DNA from: Isoetes taiwanensis
Lineage: Eukaryota; Streptophyta; Lycopodiopsida; Isoetales; Isoetaceae
Assembly (NCBI GenBank): GCA_021234155.1
Contig: JAJEKV010000505.1
Span: 1-64,000 of the forward strand
Direction of reading: 5' to 3'
DNA: 64,000 nt
Shown one piece after another: positions 1 to 11,732 of this stretch (the first letter of the stretch is position 1; every line of letters starts with the position of its first letter). A program made the translations under genes and the position numbers. The notes beneath the pieces were generated by a model that was not told where the DNA came from, made no database searches, and was given only the letters and a program-made list of their open reading frames with translations.

Positions 1-468
1 TTATTTGCCTATATCCATGACCTCATGTAGCACACTAGCGACTATCTTGAAAGAGATGCTCCCTGGTTTGCAACATCAAACTTTCCAAACCAATCCGGGG
101 TCACTGCGGTTCAGTTTAGTTAGCATAAATAATGAACATAATAAACATGAGAAAATCATATAATACATGAAATGTATACCTCAACATGAAGAATTTGCAG
201 ATCGTTAAGAATGAAGTCCCTAATAAAACAGATGCGAGATAAAGAATGTTGCACTCCCGCGATCTGAACCATTTTTCTTGCTCAAGACAATGCATTTCTA
301 CCAGTTGGATGTCAACCCATTCTGGGGCAGGGGTATCCCAAATAACATGGACTTCTTTGATCAACCTGCAGCCATACAGAGGTGGCTCTTGGGTTTTGGC
401 AGGAATCACCTTCCTCCAAATGGACACAGACTTGTTCATGTATAGGTCCACCAAGCCCGGTGGAAAAA
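1..468. other. Unassigned sequence, no supported gene
   Basis: An open frame of 118 codons lies on the minus strand (116-472) and an 82-codon frame lies antisense to it. Neither carries a motif I recognise. The minus frame runs into the left terminus of the foldback element that begins near 469, so it may be a fragment of older mobile DNA. I see no splice sites, poly(A) signal or promoter that would support a gene. Confidence 0.4.
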
Positions 469-1778
469 GCATTAGGGATTTTTTGAGATCATAAAAGGGC
501 CTTCTAAGAACTGCTGACTAAGCTATATGAACTACCAATCGAGAAAAGCAGGCGGTAATCGGTCAACCAAAAGCGATTATAACTAACTCACTCGATCATA
601 TTTTCTAGCATAAGTGTTGATAGAAAAGTCCAAATGAGCTTTTGTTTGGTGCAATAGATAGATCTCATTGAGATATTTGCAACTTTGGGTGGTTTGCATA
701 TCTTTTGGCCCCATATGATAGTAAAAAATGGTAAAAACCATATTTTTTGGAGTTTTGACAATCATAAGTGGTTAAAATATGTGCAAAACACCTAAAGTTG
801 GAAAGATCTCAATGAGACCTATCTATTGCACTAAATGAGATCTCATTTGGACTTTTCTATCAATAGTTATGCTTGAAAATGTGATCGATGTTTAGTTATA
901 ACGGTTTCTTTTGGACCCGTCGACTCCGATTTCGATTAGTGGTTCATTTTATCTTCATTTAGCTTAGTTGGCATGCTTTGAAGGCCCTTTCTTAATGTCG
1001 TCGATTCGCGTAGCGAAATCGGGCATTCTAACTCAAAGGCGAGCATGCATGCATTGCATCGTCGCATGCATGCATGCATGCGTTTTGGAGCCCGTTCTTC
1101 CGGATTTGCGTTTACTTATTGCGGAGTTCTTCATCGGCGTTTTCATCGAGCTTCCTCTTCTTCGGTGGTACCCTTATTCTCTTTGAATTGTTTCGGGCGG
1201 GAGGGGCTTCTTCTGCTGGTTTGGCTAATTGGCGTTGCTTTCACCGCTGTTACCCCGGCCTTTAGCCTTCATCCTGACCTTAGTCCTCGATTCTAGTTTG
1301 TTAAAGTCCTTTGGTGACCCGGGCTTTGTTGGTTTCATGCGGTCAGCGGTGCAGAATGTCGTCGATTTCAAATGTGCGAATCGGCATTCTTGCTCAAGAG
1401 CGAGCATGCATCATCATTAAGCGTACATCGTCGCGTCATCGCGTTGGGCGTTCTTGAGGGTTGGCGTTTGCTGCTTAATGCGGAGTTCTTCGCCGACATT
1501 TCATCGGGCTTCCTCTTCTCTCGCGGTACCTTATTCTCTTTGAACCCACCCTCCCCCCCCTTCTTTGTTTATTATATTTTGTACAAGTTACGTTTATCAT
1601 GTTTTCCGCCCGGTGGGTGATGCTTTTTCCACTTGAAGATGCTATTCTACGGTATGTTTCTCGTTTGTTGTGTTGGTGATGTGCGAGTGCGGGGTTGCGG
1701 CGCCATCGTTTTGACTTCTCCATCGCGGGGTTTTGGGGGCGATTCTATGCCTTCGTTTGTCTAAGCCCCCTTGAGAAG

Positions 1779-1842
1779 GCTTATCACTAGGATTTTTTCC
1801 TCGAAACCGAAGAAGAAGGGGTTTTTAAATCCGTTGATAAGC
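1779..1842 (+). repeat. LTR-like stem-loop, copy 1
   Basis: GCTTATCA (1779-1786) pairs with TGATAAGC (1835-1842). Between them lies the T-rich block TTTTTTCCTCGAAACC, followed later by GGTTTTTAAATCC. The same layout recurs at 2636-2698 and at 13,801-13,867. Resembles the GGTTTTTCC...GGTTTTTAA motifs known from plant Copia LTRs. Confidence 0.55.
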
Positions 1843-2635
1843 TTTCGGCGGTATCAACCACTCATCTATTAGCATTGTATTTGTTTTGGGGTCCAAATGA
1901 TATAATTGGATTTTCCCTTTATTCTTAATTGGGTGGATTCATGTGTGCGGCTATCCCTTGTCCCTCATGTAGAAATCTGTGAGATGAATGAGAAGCCTAT
2001 CTATCGCCCTTCTCTCGGCGGTACCTTATTCTCTTTGAATTGTTTCCGAGGCGGGGGGGGCTTCTTCACGCCTAGTTTGTCAATTTGGCGTTTACGTCAT
2101 GCTATCCTTTTTGGCCTTTGGCCTTCATCCTGTGTCCTTAGGTCCTCGATCCTGGTTTGTAAGGAAGTTCTCACGGTAGTCGGCGGTTTGTTGGTTTCTT
2201 GCGAGTCCCATTCTAGAATCGCATCGTCAGAACAGCCGGATCACCATTCTAGAATGGGGCGAGCATGCATGTATTGCATGTATGCGGCGGCGCATGCCGT
2301 TTTGGTTGGGGTTAAGCTATTTCGGTAGCGTTTTGCATCGTCTCATCTCATGGCTTCCTCTTCTCTCGGTGATTACCTTATTCTCTTTGAACCCACCCTC
2401 CCCCTTCTTTGTTTATTGTATTGTGCACAAGTTTACATTTATTATGTTTTCTTCCACCCCATTTGGGTGATGTTTTTCCACTTTGGGTGATGCTATTCTC
2501 TGGTATGTTTGTGTTGTCTCGTTTGTTGTGTTGGTGATGTGCGGTCTGAGGTTGGCGAGTGGCATCTGTTTGACTTCTCCATGCGGGGGTTTTGGGGCGA
2601 TTCTATGCCTTACGTTTGTCTAAGCCCTTGCGAAG

Positions 2636-2698
2636 GCTTATCACTAGGGGTTTTTCCTCGAAAACCGAAGAAAGTGAGTTTTTAATCCGGTGATAAGC
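2636..2698 (+). repeat. LTR-like stem-loop, copy 2
   Basis: GCTTATCAC (2636-2644) pairs with GTGATAAGC (2690-2698). Inside it GGTTTTTCCTCGAAAACC forms its own small hairpin, followed by GAGTTTTTAATCC. It is the second copy in the nested insertion. Confidence 0.55.
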
Positions 2699-3061
2699 TT
2701 TTTCGGCGGTACATCAACCACTCATCTATTAGCATTGTATTTTTGGGGTCCAAATGATATAATTGGATTTTCCGTTATTTTTAGGTGGGTAGTTAGCATG
2801 TGTGCAGCTACCCGCATCCCTCATTAGAAAATCTCTTTGAGATGAATGAGAAGCCTATCTATCGAGGCTTTGTTGGTTTCATGCGAGTCGCAGTGCAAGA
2901 ATCTAAAAAAAACCCTAATGACATGAGACCTTCTCCTCGGGACCGGTATCATATGATAAACAATCCTGTATGAATTATGAATTCACAATCAGTGCAGAAT
3001 TGAAATAAATGAGAAGGAGGGACTCTTACATGGGATAGGCTCCCACACATTGCTTATTCAG

Positions 3062-4622
3062 TTAAGACTGTCCCATCTTTTCAGGATTATCCATACCAGG
3101 ATGCTCGAAGGAGAAGGCCTCCACTATCACGAATTCACCTTTTACATCCGTGATCGTAGCCCAAAGTGCGCTCCTAAGATGGACATGCCATTGTGCATTA
3201 TATAGAAGAATGAGATTAGATTTGGTGCTCATCCCTTTTTTCTTCTTGTTAGCCCATTCTAGAGTGGTAAGGTCGTCCAGATGCATAAAAAAATCAAAAT
3301 CCAGAATAAAGTCATATGTCATAATCACCATTGTTCTCATGATTACATCGGGATCATCCTCCCCATCATCTGTCACATTGAAATATATGGATATCTGGTG
3401 CATGGGTGATGAAGCAGCACCCAATTGGTCGGATGAGGGTAAATCTTTTTCAATCCTCATTCTTGGTTTTTGAGGGGCTTTGAAGAACATCCCTGCAGCT
3501 ATAGACTTGGTTAGCTTGCTAACCGGTGTGTAAGGGGATTTCGGCTGCTACGGCTCCCGTCAAACATGCCACAATAAAGTAATTTGATCTGCAAACCCTC
3601 CTTGCATGTCTCTAGATTACTATAAGCTTCTCGGTCTGCCCACTCTTTTCTGTCCACAGAATCCAACCCATAATTTTGTGCCACATACATCTCATACTGT
3701 GCAATCTTTTTACCCTTCATTCTCTCCCTCTCAAACCTCCTCCGAGCAATATAAATGTCAGCATACTAAACCAAAGTGTACTTTTTGTCCTCATCCTCTG
3801 GAATATTTTCGAGCATAGCCCGACCACAACCCAAATCAAGCTGCCAGCATCTCTGCAAAAACCTGTACAGATTGACCTTGTACTTGTACTCGAGATCAAG
3901 GGCATGCCTCAAGTTATATTGTTCCATGTCACGCCCTTCCCTTCTTTTTTGCTTTGTAACAAGCGGCCTTTTTCTGCCCTTTGGAGCCCCTGCTACAACA
4001 ACATCCCATTCGTACTCCGTGAGCAGGTGAAGTGCTTTTTGGTAGAAGACTATACACAACCATGAAATAGACAAACATGCTTAGCCTTTTTACTACTATA
4101 GAGTAATACCTGCATTCCCAAGCTGCATCATCGATCTCAAGTCCTCCTCTGAGTAGGCTGCTACCACTTTAGAAGGTATGGGTTTCCCCCGGGTTGGGCT
4201 AACCTCTCTGTCCGCTTGATCTTCTTAATCTCCCTCAAGGAGCTCGGATGCAAAGGAGTTAACTGTTTTTCCTCCTTGGCCTTGGCTTTCACAACCCAGG
4301 CTGCTTGCATCATCTCCTTCTACTCTGGAAATAACTCCCCTTCACTACCGTGATCCTCTTCCACAATATGATCTCTGTTCTTCCTCAGGATCCACTTCCA
4401 TTCTCTTTGAAGATTCTGCTACATCCTCTTTCTCCAAGGATTCTTCCCACGGCATCTAGAAGAAGGATGAGCTCTCACTCTCATCCTCACTCTGCCATTT
4501 TTGAAATCTCGCCCCCCGAGTGCTTGCTCTGTCGCCGGAAACTGCCATAGCTTATCCTTTGTTTTCCTACTCTGTTTTTTCAAAACCCTCGACCACTGTT
4601 CTGACACGAGAAAAATTGACAA
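3062..4622 (-). pseudogene. Decayed multi-exon gene, unknown product
   Basis: Reading the minus strand from 4,622 down, several coding-like stretches follow one another: a basic segment (4,419-4,622), a Lys/Glu-rich segment ending RLAQPGG (about 4,195-4,360), a 102-residue block (3,766-4,074) that continues after one stop into 3,511-3,765, and a 142-residue block (3,062-3,490) rich in Asp/Glu. Frame changes and stops break it, although one junction near 4,110 looks like a splice donor. I recognise no domain. The Lys-rich linker followed by a conserved-looking tail resembles proteins carried by plant DNA transposons, but this is only an impression. No terminal repeats were found around it. Confidence 0.35.
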
Positions 4623-4640
4623 TTATTAGAATATTTGATA

Positions 4641-5265
4641 TCTGACAACTTTATGGGTAGATAAAACCATTGCTAGGGAAAGAGATACCACCATATTTAC
4701 CCAGAAATGTCATGGCTACAAATACAGCTGCTTTTGGCCAGAAAACCATGTTCCTGGCCGGCCAAAAATACCATGTTGTTGGCCAGGGAGAATAATACAT
4801 TGTTGAGAAAAAATAAGCTAGTGTTATTATAACACTAGAGTTGTCCGCTGGACCATCCATGGTCCATGGACTAGAATTGGTCCATCGTACCTCTGCTACT
4901 TAAACACATATATCTAGAGATGAACTTCTCCATTTTGCAATCTACCACCACCTTTTGAATCTTCACTTGATTCTTTATGATCTAGAATAATTTCATGACC
5001 AATGGATTCAACTATGTCTTGTGGTAATTGTCCAAACCTCATACAACTTAGCAGTTTTTGTACTAGTCCAGAACTGCATTCTTCATATTTTCTAGCACAA
5101 AGAGGTCCAAACCTTGCTAAAATCAAAAGCAAATGGTTTTTTATGATAAAACATATTGATTTGTATGTTCCCAAGTTTTTTCACTATTATATGACATTAG
5201 ATGAAGTCGCCATATCCAATTTTCCTCAAAAGAGCTGTTTGAGGGTATGCATTATTTCTCTCTTA
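4641..5265. other. No supported gene; GGCCAGAAA-type repeat
   Basis: 4,733-4,790 holds short repeats of the form GGCCAGAAAACCATGTT / GGCCAAAAATACCATGTTG. They resemble the minisatellite at 16,766-16,914. A 90-codon plus-strand frame (5,002-5,274) ends where the LINE inserted and has no recognisable motif. Confidence 0.35.
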
Positions 5266-5275
5266 CTATTATAAG
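5266..5275. repeat. LINE target-site duplication, left copy
   Basis: CTATTATAAG directly abuts the T tract. The identical 10 bases occur at 11,723-11,732 at the other end of the element. Confidence 0.8.
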
Positions 5276-6491
5276 TTTTTTTTTTTTTTTTTTTGAAGAA
5301 ATGGCAGATTTTTGTATTCATTAATACATGAGATACATACTTATAGCTAATAGTACTATAGCTACAAAAAAGCATAGTCATCTCCTTTATAGATAGGTAG
5401 ATGATCGATAAGATACCTATGTTACTCTATTATAAGGAGAATAAGAAAAAGTATTCAAAAATAAACAGTAAAGTTCTGGAAAGGTGGCTTCTTTTCAGAA
5501 AATGTTGTATTCAGCTTGGATGAGATCGCCAATGGAGAAATCCTCAATCCTCCTTCTGCCGAAGATTTGAAGCCATCTATCTAATTCGTTTTTGTACTCA
5601 TTTGTTTTATTGAGGGAGTTCGGTAGAATCCTCTCCTTTTGTCTCGACTAAATTACGGAATATTGGCTTTGAGTGTTTGTGCTCCCAAACTGCATCGTCT
5701 TTCAGGATCTTCTTTATAGTTTTGGCTCTAACCATAGCCATCTTCAGTTTGATCAAATTCTCCTCGGTTTCCCCTCCGTAAAGCGTCCATCCGCATCATA
5801 TACTCGTCACGTATCTTTGTGCTTTATCATCTTGTTTATTTGGGCTGCAAAACAAAAACTTTTGGAATTAGTATTTAGGTAGAGATCGGCCATGGTTCAA
5901 GCTCCTGAATGCTAAAATTAAGCATCCCCTCTTGCTCTTTCAGAATCAGGTCGAAAAAGTTATAAAGACCCTTGAAGGATCCTACTTTATCCCACTGCTT
6001 ATCATATCCCAATCCTTTATCCATTTTGTGAGCAAGAGCTGTTTTTGATTAGTCTCCCCATAAACTGTTCTTTTAACCAGTTCAAGGATGGTCCCTGGTG
6101 TTGAAAAGTCACTCTATTTACTGTGTAGCCAAATGCATCATAGAGCTATGGTTCTACTTGGTAGCCACAAATCTGTCTCCCTCCTCGAGGAATTTGAAAA
6201 ATCTCTCTCATTGACTCTGTTGAGTCATTAGTGAGTTTCTTAATCCAATTCCAAAGGGCCCAAGCGGGGGCATTGGAAAATATGCAGAGGAGTTTCATTA
6301 CTACCACATCCTAAGCTGCATGACTCATCAATGACATCTCGAAATTTTGCTGCTCTAGTGTTACAGGAAAGGCTTTGGTTCAAAATAAGCCATCTAAAAA
6401 TAACCATTTTCCTTGGACAGTAGAGTTTCCATCCAATTTTAGCTAGCTTGATAGCCTTTTTTTCATGACAATTCCATTTTAATAGCCATCT

Positions 6492-9400
6492 TCAATCTCG
6501 GTTTTCCAATAAAAGTGGGTAAATCCTTGAGACTTTGTATCGGCTTATTACGAATTGTCCATATTGGAACTTCATCGCCGGGTTTCGACATTGGAACTTT
6601 AGCCATAATGGCATTGTAAATTTTTCTATCTGTTCTGTTCCCCTTATCAATGTTTCAACTCTTCCCAAGTTATCCATTCGACCTCTTTGAAGATCATAGA
6701 GAGTTTTAGTCCCCGCTCTACACCAAGCTTTATATCTTTGGGGGGTGTTTAAGAGCCGGACACCCCTCTTCTGAGAAGCTAAGCCCATATGCCAGAAGAA
6801 GTGGCAGTTGCCATTTTCCAAATTATCTTCTTTTTCCCTGAAGAGGAGAGAGACTTCATTCCAGGCTTCTAGAATTCTTTTTACTAAAGGGGAGGTGTGG
6901 CTGCCTGTGTTGAATTGAATGAATGCTGATTCAGGAAGTTGGTGCTCCATATTCAAACTTCCAACAGGCCTAGATTGCAATATCCAATACCTCAATAATT
7001 TCATAGTTGGGAGATTTGGATCCATGAATGGCTCTCCATACTAATTTTGGTAACCCGAGCTTGGATTTTGTTTAAACATATCTTTGCAGCCCAAACCTCC
7101 CTCCTTTTTGGCCTCACCAGGTTATGCCAGGCCACTTTATGATCCTTGTTCCAAATAAAGTTCCTGATAGTAGATTCCAGCTGATTGTAGGAGGCTTTGT
7201 CTGCTATTATGACTGACGAGAAATAAACATGCGTGCTGGTGATAACATTATTGGCTATCTCAATTCTGCCAGCCATAGAAAGGGAAGTAGGATATTGTGC
7301 GACTTTTTTTAATCCTATTCACTATTGAAGACCACAGTCCATGGATATTCATGTTCAGAGCTAGGGGTAGGCCAAGAAGCTTAGTGGCTGAGTTTTTTGG
7401 GAGGACTTTAACATCTTCCATAACTGTATTATCAGTCTCCATCACCACCAAACTTTTTTCTTTGTTAAGGTGAACACACGAGGCTTTCCCAAATATGCTT
7501 AACATGTTTAAGAAGTTTTTCAAGCTATGACCATCATCCTGTAAAAAACAGAATGTGTCATCAGCATATTGCATCAAAGTTAGGGTTTTTCCTTGTTGAG
7601 GTAGTTGCAAACCCTTGAGATGGCCTTCTTGCAACATGCTCTTGGTAGCACGAAGTTACCATTTACGCTACTATAAAGGAATAAATAGGGTGCCGGGGGC
7701 AACCTTGTCCCTCCTCTTTGAATAGGAAAGAATTATTTGGATCCCCATTCACTAGAATAGAAGAACATGCTTTAAGGTTGAAACCATGTATCTTCTTAAT
7801 GAAATCTTCAACAAAAGCCCATTTTCTCCATAGCTTTATATAAAAGGGCCATTTGATTGTATCATAGGCTCGCTAAAAATCGGATTTAAGTAACATGCAA
7901 CCTTGCTTTGAAAGCTTGTTCGGTGTAATCCTTCATGAGCTCCCACAAAGTTGTCAAGGATGCTTACGTTTGGAAGAAAACCAGTTGAATTTGGAATTCG
8001 ATCACATTCATCAAAGTCCCTTTCAACCTTTCTACCATGATCTTAACAATGAGTTTGTATGTGGTGTTAGTGAGTGAAATTGGTCTCCACTCATTAAATT
8101 TCTTTGGATTCTCTGTCTTAGGGATCGTGAGCAACCAGGCCAACATTGATTGAGGGATGAAGACTCTGTGCCTCCCATGCTCCCTGCACCAAGGTGATAA
8201 TATCTTCCTTCAACATATCCCAAAATTGGACATAAAATTCAGGGGGCAGTCCATCCGGCCCTGGACTTTTACCATGGTCCATCATCTTGAGAGTATCAAA
8301 AATCTCTCTTTCAGAAGGAGTTTCAAGCAAATCTTCAGTATCAATATGAGAAGATTCAGGGATAGCCTTGAAGAAAGTGTCCATGCTGTGTAGATCCACC
8401 TGCTCCTCCTTAAATAATTCAACATATTTTTGTCTAAAGAAATTCTTAATTCCTGCTTGGGTCCTCTATAATTTCATTTTTCATTCTCAACCAACTGAAT
8501 CCCATTGTTTACAGTGCATTTTTTCTTGGCTCTAAAAAGAAGAAAGAGTTATTGCTTTTATCCATGCAATTAGTGTAAATGCATTTACTTCTCACAGCCA
8601 TGGACTTTGCCTCCTGTTCTTCTATATGCTTTACCTTGACTTCCAGTTCACTCTCCTGCTGTTGCAATGCTACATTTGCTTTATCCACAAAAAGTTTTTC
8701 TCTGACTTCTTTCATTGCCCTGTAGATAGAATTTTTTTCTTCTTTCTTTCCCATTGTCCACTTCTTTCCCCATTCCTTGATCCAAGCTTTGACTTTTTTG
8801 TACTTCTTGCTGAAATTTCCCATCGACCACTTGTTCCAGACCTAGGTAAACTTAAGAAGAAGTTCTTAAATTCTTCCACAAATTTTGCATTTGATAGATA
8901 TGAAGTATTGAGTCTAAAAGGGGTAGACATTCCTCTCGGGGCTATAGTGTTATCCTTGGATTGCAAAATCTGAGGAAAATGATCTGACAATGAGTTACCA
9001 AAATCAGAGGTAACTATTGCACCTTCCCAAGGGCTCATTCCTGGATTAGTAATATAGTATCTATCCAAGAGGCAGAAAATTCTATCCTCATTTTTCCTTT
9101 GTTGCTCCGGGAAAAGGTATTTGAGGATGAAGGGGCTGGTAGACAAAGGGGGCATCGGGAGCTCCCACTCTTCTTTTTTCTTTTCTTGTCATATTAATTT
9201 TCTTGCCCACTTTTCGATCCCAAGATGGAGTATTGTTAAAATCCCCACTTAAGATCCAATTATCGCATTTTGACTCTGGAGCCAGATCCTCATTTCTTTC
9301 CACTGATTTTCTCTTTCCCCAGGGTCTGTAGATGCATAAACATTTATTACTCCCAAGGAGCCATGCTTTGTATCCAAAACAACACATAACCATCACTTTG

Positions 9401-9620
9401 TTGGATGCACAAAGGCTGAAATCGTTTCATTCCCTTCCAAGCAATGAGAGTGCCTCCTTTTGTACCCTTTGCTACGCCTTGGATGGAGTTGTACTGGGGT
9501 CAATCCATTTTTCCTGGTGTGTTTGATGCTTCAAAACTAGGGAGCCTATGTTCTTCAAAGCATTAGAATGTCAGCTTTTCAAGTCCCTGATTGCAATAAT
9601 GGCTCTTTTTCTCTTAAGAG
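6492..9620 (-). pseudogene. LINE ORF2 (endonuclease + reverse transcriptase), broken
   Basis: The ORF begins near 9,620 with a block like KRKRAIIAIRDLKS, typical of the start of the endonuclease domain. Endonuclease motifs are GDFN (9,235-9,246) and SDHFP (about 8,972-8,990). Reverse transcriptase motifs follow: DGLPPEFY (about 8,235-8,260), NEWRPISLT (about 8,070-8,100), the catalytic YADD at 7,557-7,568, then LLGLPLAL. 6,492-7,025 matches the region after the RT in plant LINEs, with NTPQRYKAW. In intact elements this enzyme nicks the target and copies the RNA in place. At least five frame breaks or stops are present. The last 1.2 kb (5,295-6,490) holds the decayed C-terminus and 3' UTR. Confidence 0.85.
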
Positions 9621-9883
9621 GTCCCTTGATCCCTCTAAGATTTTCATTTAATTTATTTCTTGTGTTACTTGCCGGCCCATCCTTGACAAAAGTGAATTGT
9701 CTCTTCTGTCTCTTTTTGACAGACCCTGGCATAGGTGTCATAAAGACTTCCTCTTCCACAGTTAACATTTGATCAGTTGGGGCCCTAATTTCCTGTTCAG
9801 GCTCCTCACTTAATGTATTCTGATCCATGTCATTTGTCTTCTCTCTTTCTATGTCAGTTGGAGTTTGAGGCACAACTTCAATG

Positions 9884-11644
9884 TTATCCCCATAATCCTT
9901 TGGGAGATGAACTTCCACGGGAATCAGGGATAATTGTTTCCATATCTGGCTGCTTGTCAAAAAGCTTTTGAGCCAGAAGTGGTGAAACCTCAAAAAATTT
10001 TGAGCATTCTCCAATGTATTGATTCCCATTAGGTTCTTGTTCAGATTCAGTTTCAGAGTCCATCTGCTGGACATCAATCCTTTCCCTTATTGTAAGTTTA
10101 GGATTTGCATTGACATTTTCATTGAAATTTGAGTGAAGAGGATCTTGCTGATCTTCAATCTTTTTATCCTCCACCTTCCCTTTCAATTTGAGGTTTTCCA
10201 CAGGTGGGGGTTTATTTAACACTTTTACTTCCCCCATCATTTCTTTTTTTTGTTTTCTTCACCCATTCCTTATTGGCCTTTTTCTTTTCCCCCTCCTGCT
10301 GTCTCTTTTGTTGTTGTTTCTTGATCCTTCTGCTGCTACCATTCCTATTTTTATTTTGTTTGGCTCTCTTAGACACAGGAGTAATCCATTCACCACCCTG
10401 CTGAATCTGTTCCTTAAAAGCCACCTGTTTGGGATAGATCCTTTGACTAGCAACTTTGCAAATACCTCCTCCATGCAATCTGAGACCACAGTCCTCACAG
10501 ATCGGAGGTAGTCCATTTAATTGGATCTTTAAATATCGGTTGTTTCCAAAGAAATCAATGTATTCGATTTCTCCCGGGATCTTCTTTTGCAAATCAACCT
10601 GTTTCCATGCTCTCGGGGCCTTTTCAGAAACAGTTTCCATTCCAATGTATTCTCCTATCTCGGAGAAGAGAATCTTGAAAATTTCCTCGTGCCAATACAT
10701 TGGATTTAAACCCTCTGTTGACACCCAGGCTGGGTGATGCACTTGTGAGGGATTTTGTGGGTCAAAGGTCGGGGTCTATTTCTGAAAGAAAAATTGCGTG
10801 TTTGCTCTTGAAATAGTACCCTGTTTTAAAAGAAATTTTGCTGATGACTCACTCCAGCACTCCACCATGAAGTAGGGAAATTCCAGCCAATAAATCCGCG
10901 TAATTTGAACTTCCCTACTCATCTTGATGAGTTCGAGCTTGATGCTAGAAAGATTAACTCCCTCATGCCTCACGCATCCAATTAATGCCCTGGAGCTGTA
11001 GATACCCATTTTTTCTTTTGAATAGGAGTGATTTAAAACAGGTTTTTTACCTCGAAATTCTTTGGGGGCCGATTGATTCATCTTTGCTTGAACCTCCCTT
11101 TGAATCTCGTTCACCCTATCGATAATAGGCTGCACCACCGTCCCATTTTGCATCTCCACCATCGTAAGCCCTGCCTGCTTTCTTGTGCCCACCATTTTCT
11201 TGCTTTCCGGCTCCGGCTGCAGGTAAACCAAGAAATCTCCAAACGCTTAATGATCTTTCCTGGACCGGACTTCCCCTTTTCGATTAGCCTCAATAGCGGT
11301 CGAATGATGTCTTCTTTTTCCTTAGGTTCTAGCTTGTGGAGAAGCGTTTCGGATCCGATGTCTTGTAATCTCGTGGTCCCGGCCCACCTTATCATAGTTT
11401 CATCCCTGGTCTGTGGAAACTGTCACTGTTAACCCCATATTTCCCTTTCTTTGCCAAGGTGCAGGCACACATTCCATGGTTGCCCATCTTCTTTCCCTTC
11501 AAAAGATACAATCTGTTGGCTCTGTCCCTGTTGCACACTCTCCAAGGCAGATTGTTTTATCTCCCCTTCTTCCACATCTCCCAATACGACCGTAGGGGCC
11601 ACATTCCCATTTTCCTGACCTATTTCCATCTCCCTCACCTTCAT
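9884..11644 (-). pseudogene. LINE ORF1 (gag-like RNA-binding protein), broken
   Basis: The likely start is at 11,644 (MKVREMEIGQENG), about 80 bases from the element's 5' end. Following the minus strand, 10,776-11,231 resembles the N-terminal globular domain of plant LINE gag proteins (DUF4283-like), ending near FPYFMVECWSESSAKFLL. After one stop, 10,212-10,742 continues with GEIEYIDFFGNNRYLKIQLN and a zinc-knuckle-like CEDCGLRLHGGGIC. A Lys-rich tail follows, then an acidic stretch (9,884-10,240). In intact elements this protein binds the LINE RNA. Here it is spread over at least three frames, so it cannot be made as one protein. Confidence 0.7.
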
Positions 11645-11722
11645 GTCGCTAGGCGCTCATTCCCGCCGTCATCCCTTAGGCAGCCAGGGAAATTAGATCC
11701 GTACCCACAACTTCTGATAGCC

Positions 11723-11732
11723 CTATTATAAG
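11723..11732. repeat. LINE target-site duplication, right copy
   Basis: CTATTATAAG, identical to 5,266-5,275. It marks the 5' boundary of the minus-strand LINE. Confidence 0.8.

Larger units (their letters stand above)
991..2897. repeat. Nested insertion of partly tandem LTR-like modules
   Basis: Two modules alternate. Module A starts AATGTCGTCGATT (991, 1356), carries a GCATGCAT-rich tract and ends TTTGTTGGTTTCATGCG (about 1328, 2190, 2870). Module B (about 1545-2015 and 2400-2865) carries CCCACCCTCCCCCC, a stem-loop and GATGAATGAGAAGCCTATCTATCG. Both B copies are flanked by copies of ACCTTATTCTCTTTGAA. The copies are similar but diverged. The T-rich motifs in B resemble the 3' part of plant Copia LTRs, which is an inference. 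No protein domains are present. Confidence 0.6.
469..2921. mobile_element. Foldback MITE interrupted by a nested insertion
   Basis: The left arm (469 to about 730) is the imperfect inverted copy of 746-993. Shared blocks include TGATAGAAAAGTCCAAATGA, GTGCAATAGATAG, TCTCATTGAGAT and AGGGCCTTC. The left terminus reads GCATTAGGGATTTTTTGAGA. The matching right terminus is not next to the right arm but at 2898-2921 (TCTAAAAAAAACCCTAATGA). About 1.9 kb has therefore been inserted near 993-2897. No transposase is visible, so it is probably non-autonomous. A second copy of the right arm, with its end attached, lies at 50,881-51,065. The superfamily is not determined and no clear target duplication is seen. 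Confidence 0.65.
5276..11722 (-). mobile_element. L1-type LINE, near full length, with TSD
   Basis: The element lies on the minus strand. Its poly(A) tail appears as 19 T at 5,276-5,294 and its 5' end is near 11,722. The 10-bp sequence CTATTATAAG occurs at 5,266-5,275 and again at 11,723-11,732 (14 bp if the following TTTT is counted). This is what L1-type target-primed insertion leaves. Inside are an ORF1 region and an ORF2 with endonuclease, reverse transcriptase and a C-terminal zf-RVT-like part, the usual order for plant L1 elements. Several frameshifts and stops interrupt both ORFs, so this copy is inactive. Confidence 0.9.

Noticed and set aside
1042-1081. GCATGCAT-rich tract as a possible origin or control site
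   Set aside because: A simple palindromic repeat inside the nested LTR-like modules; copies differ and no further signal was seen.
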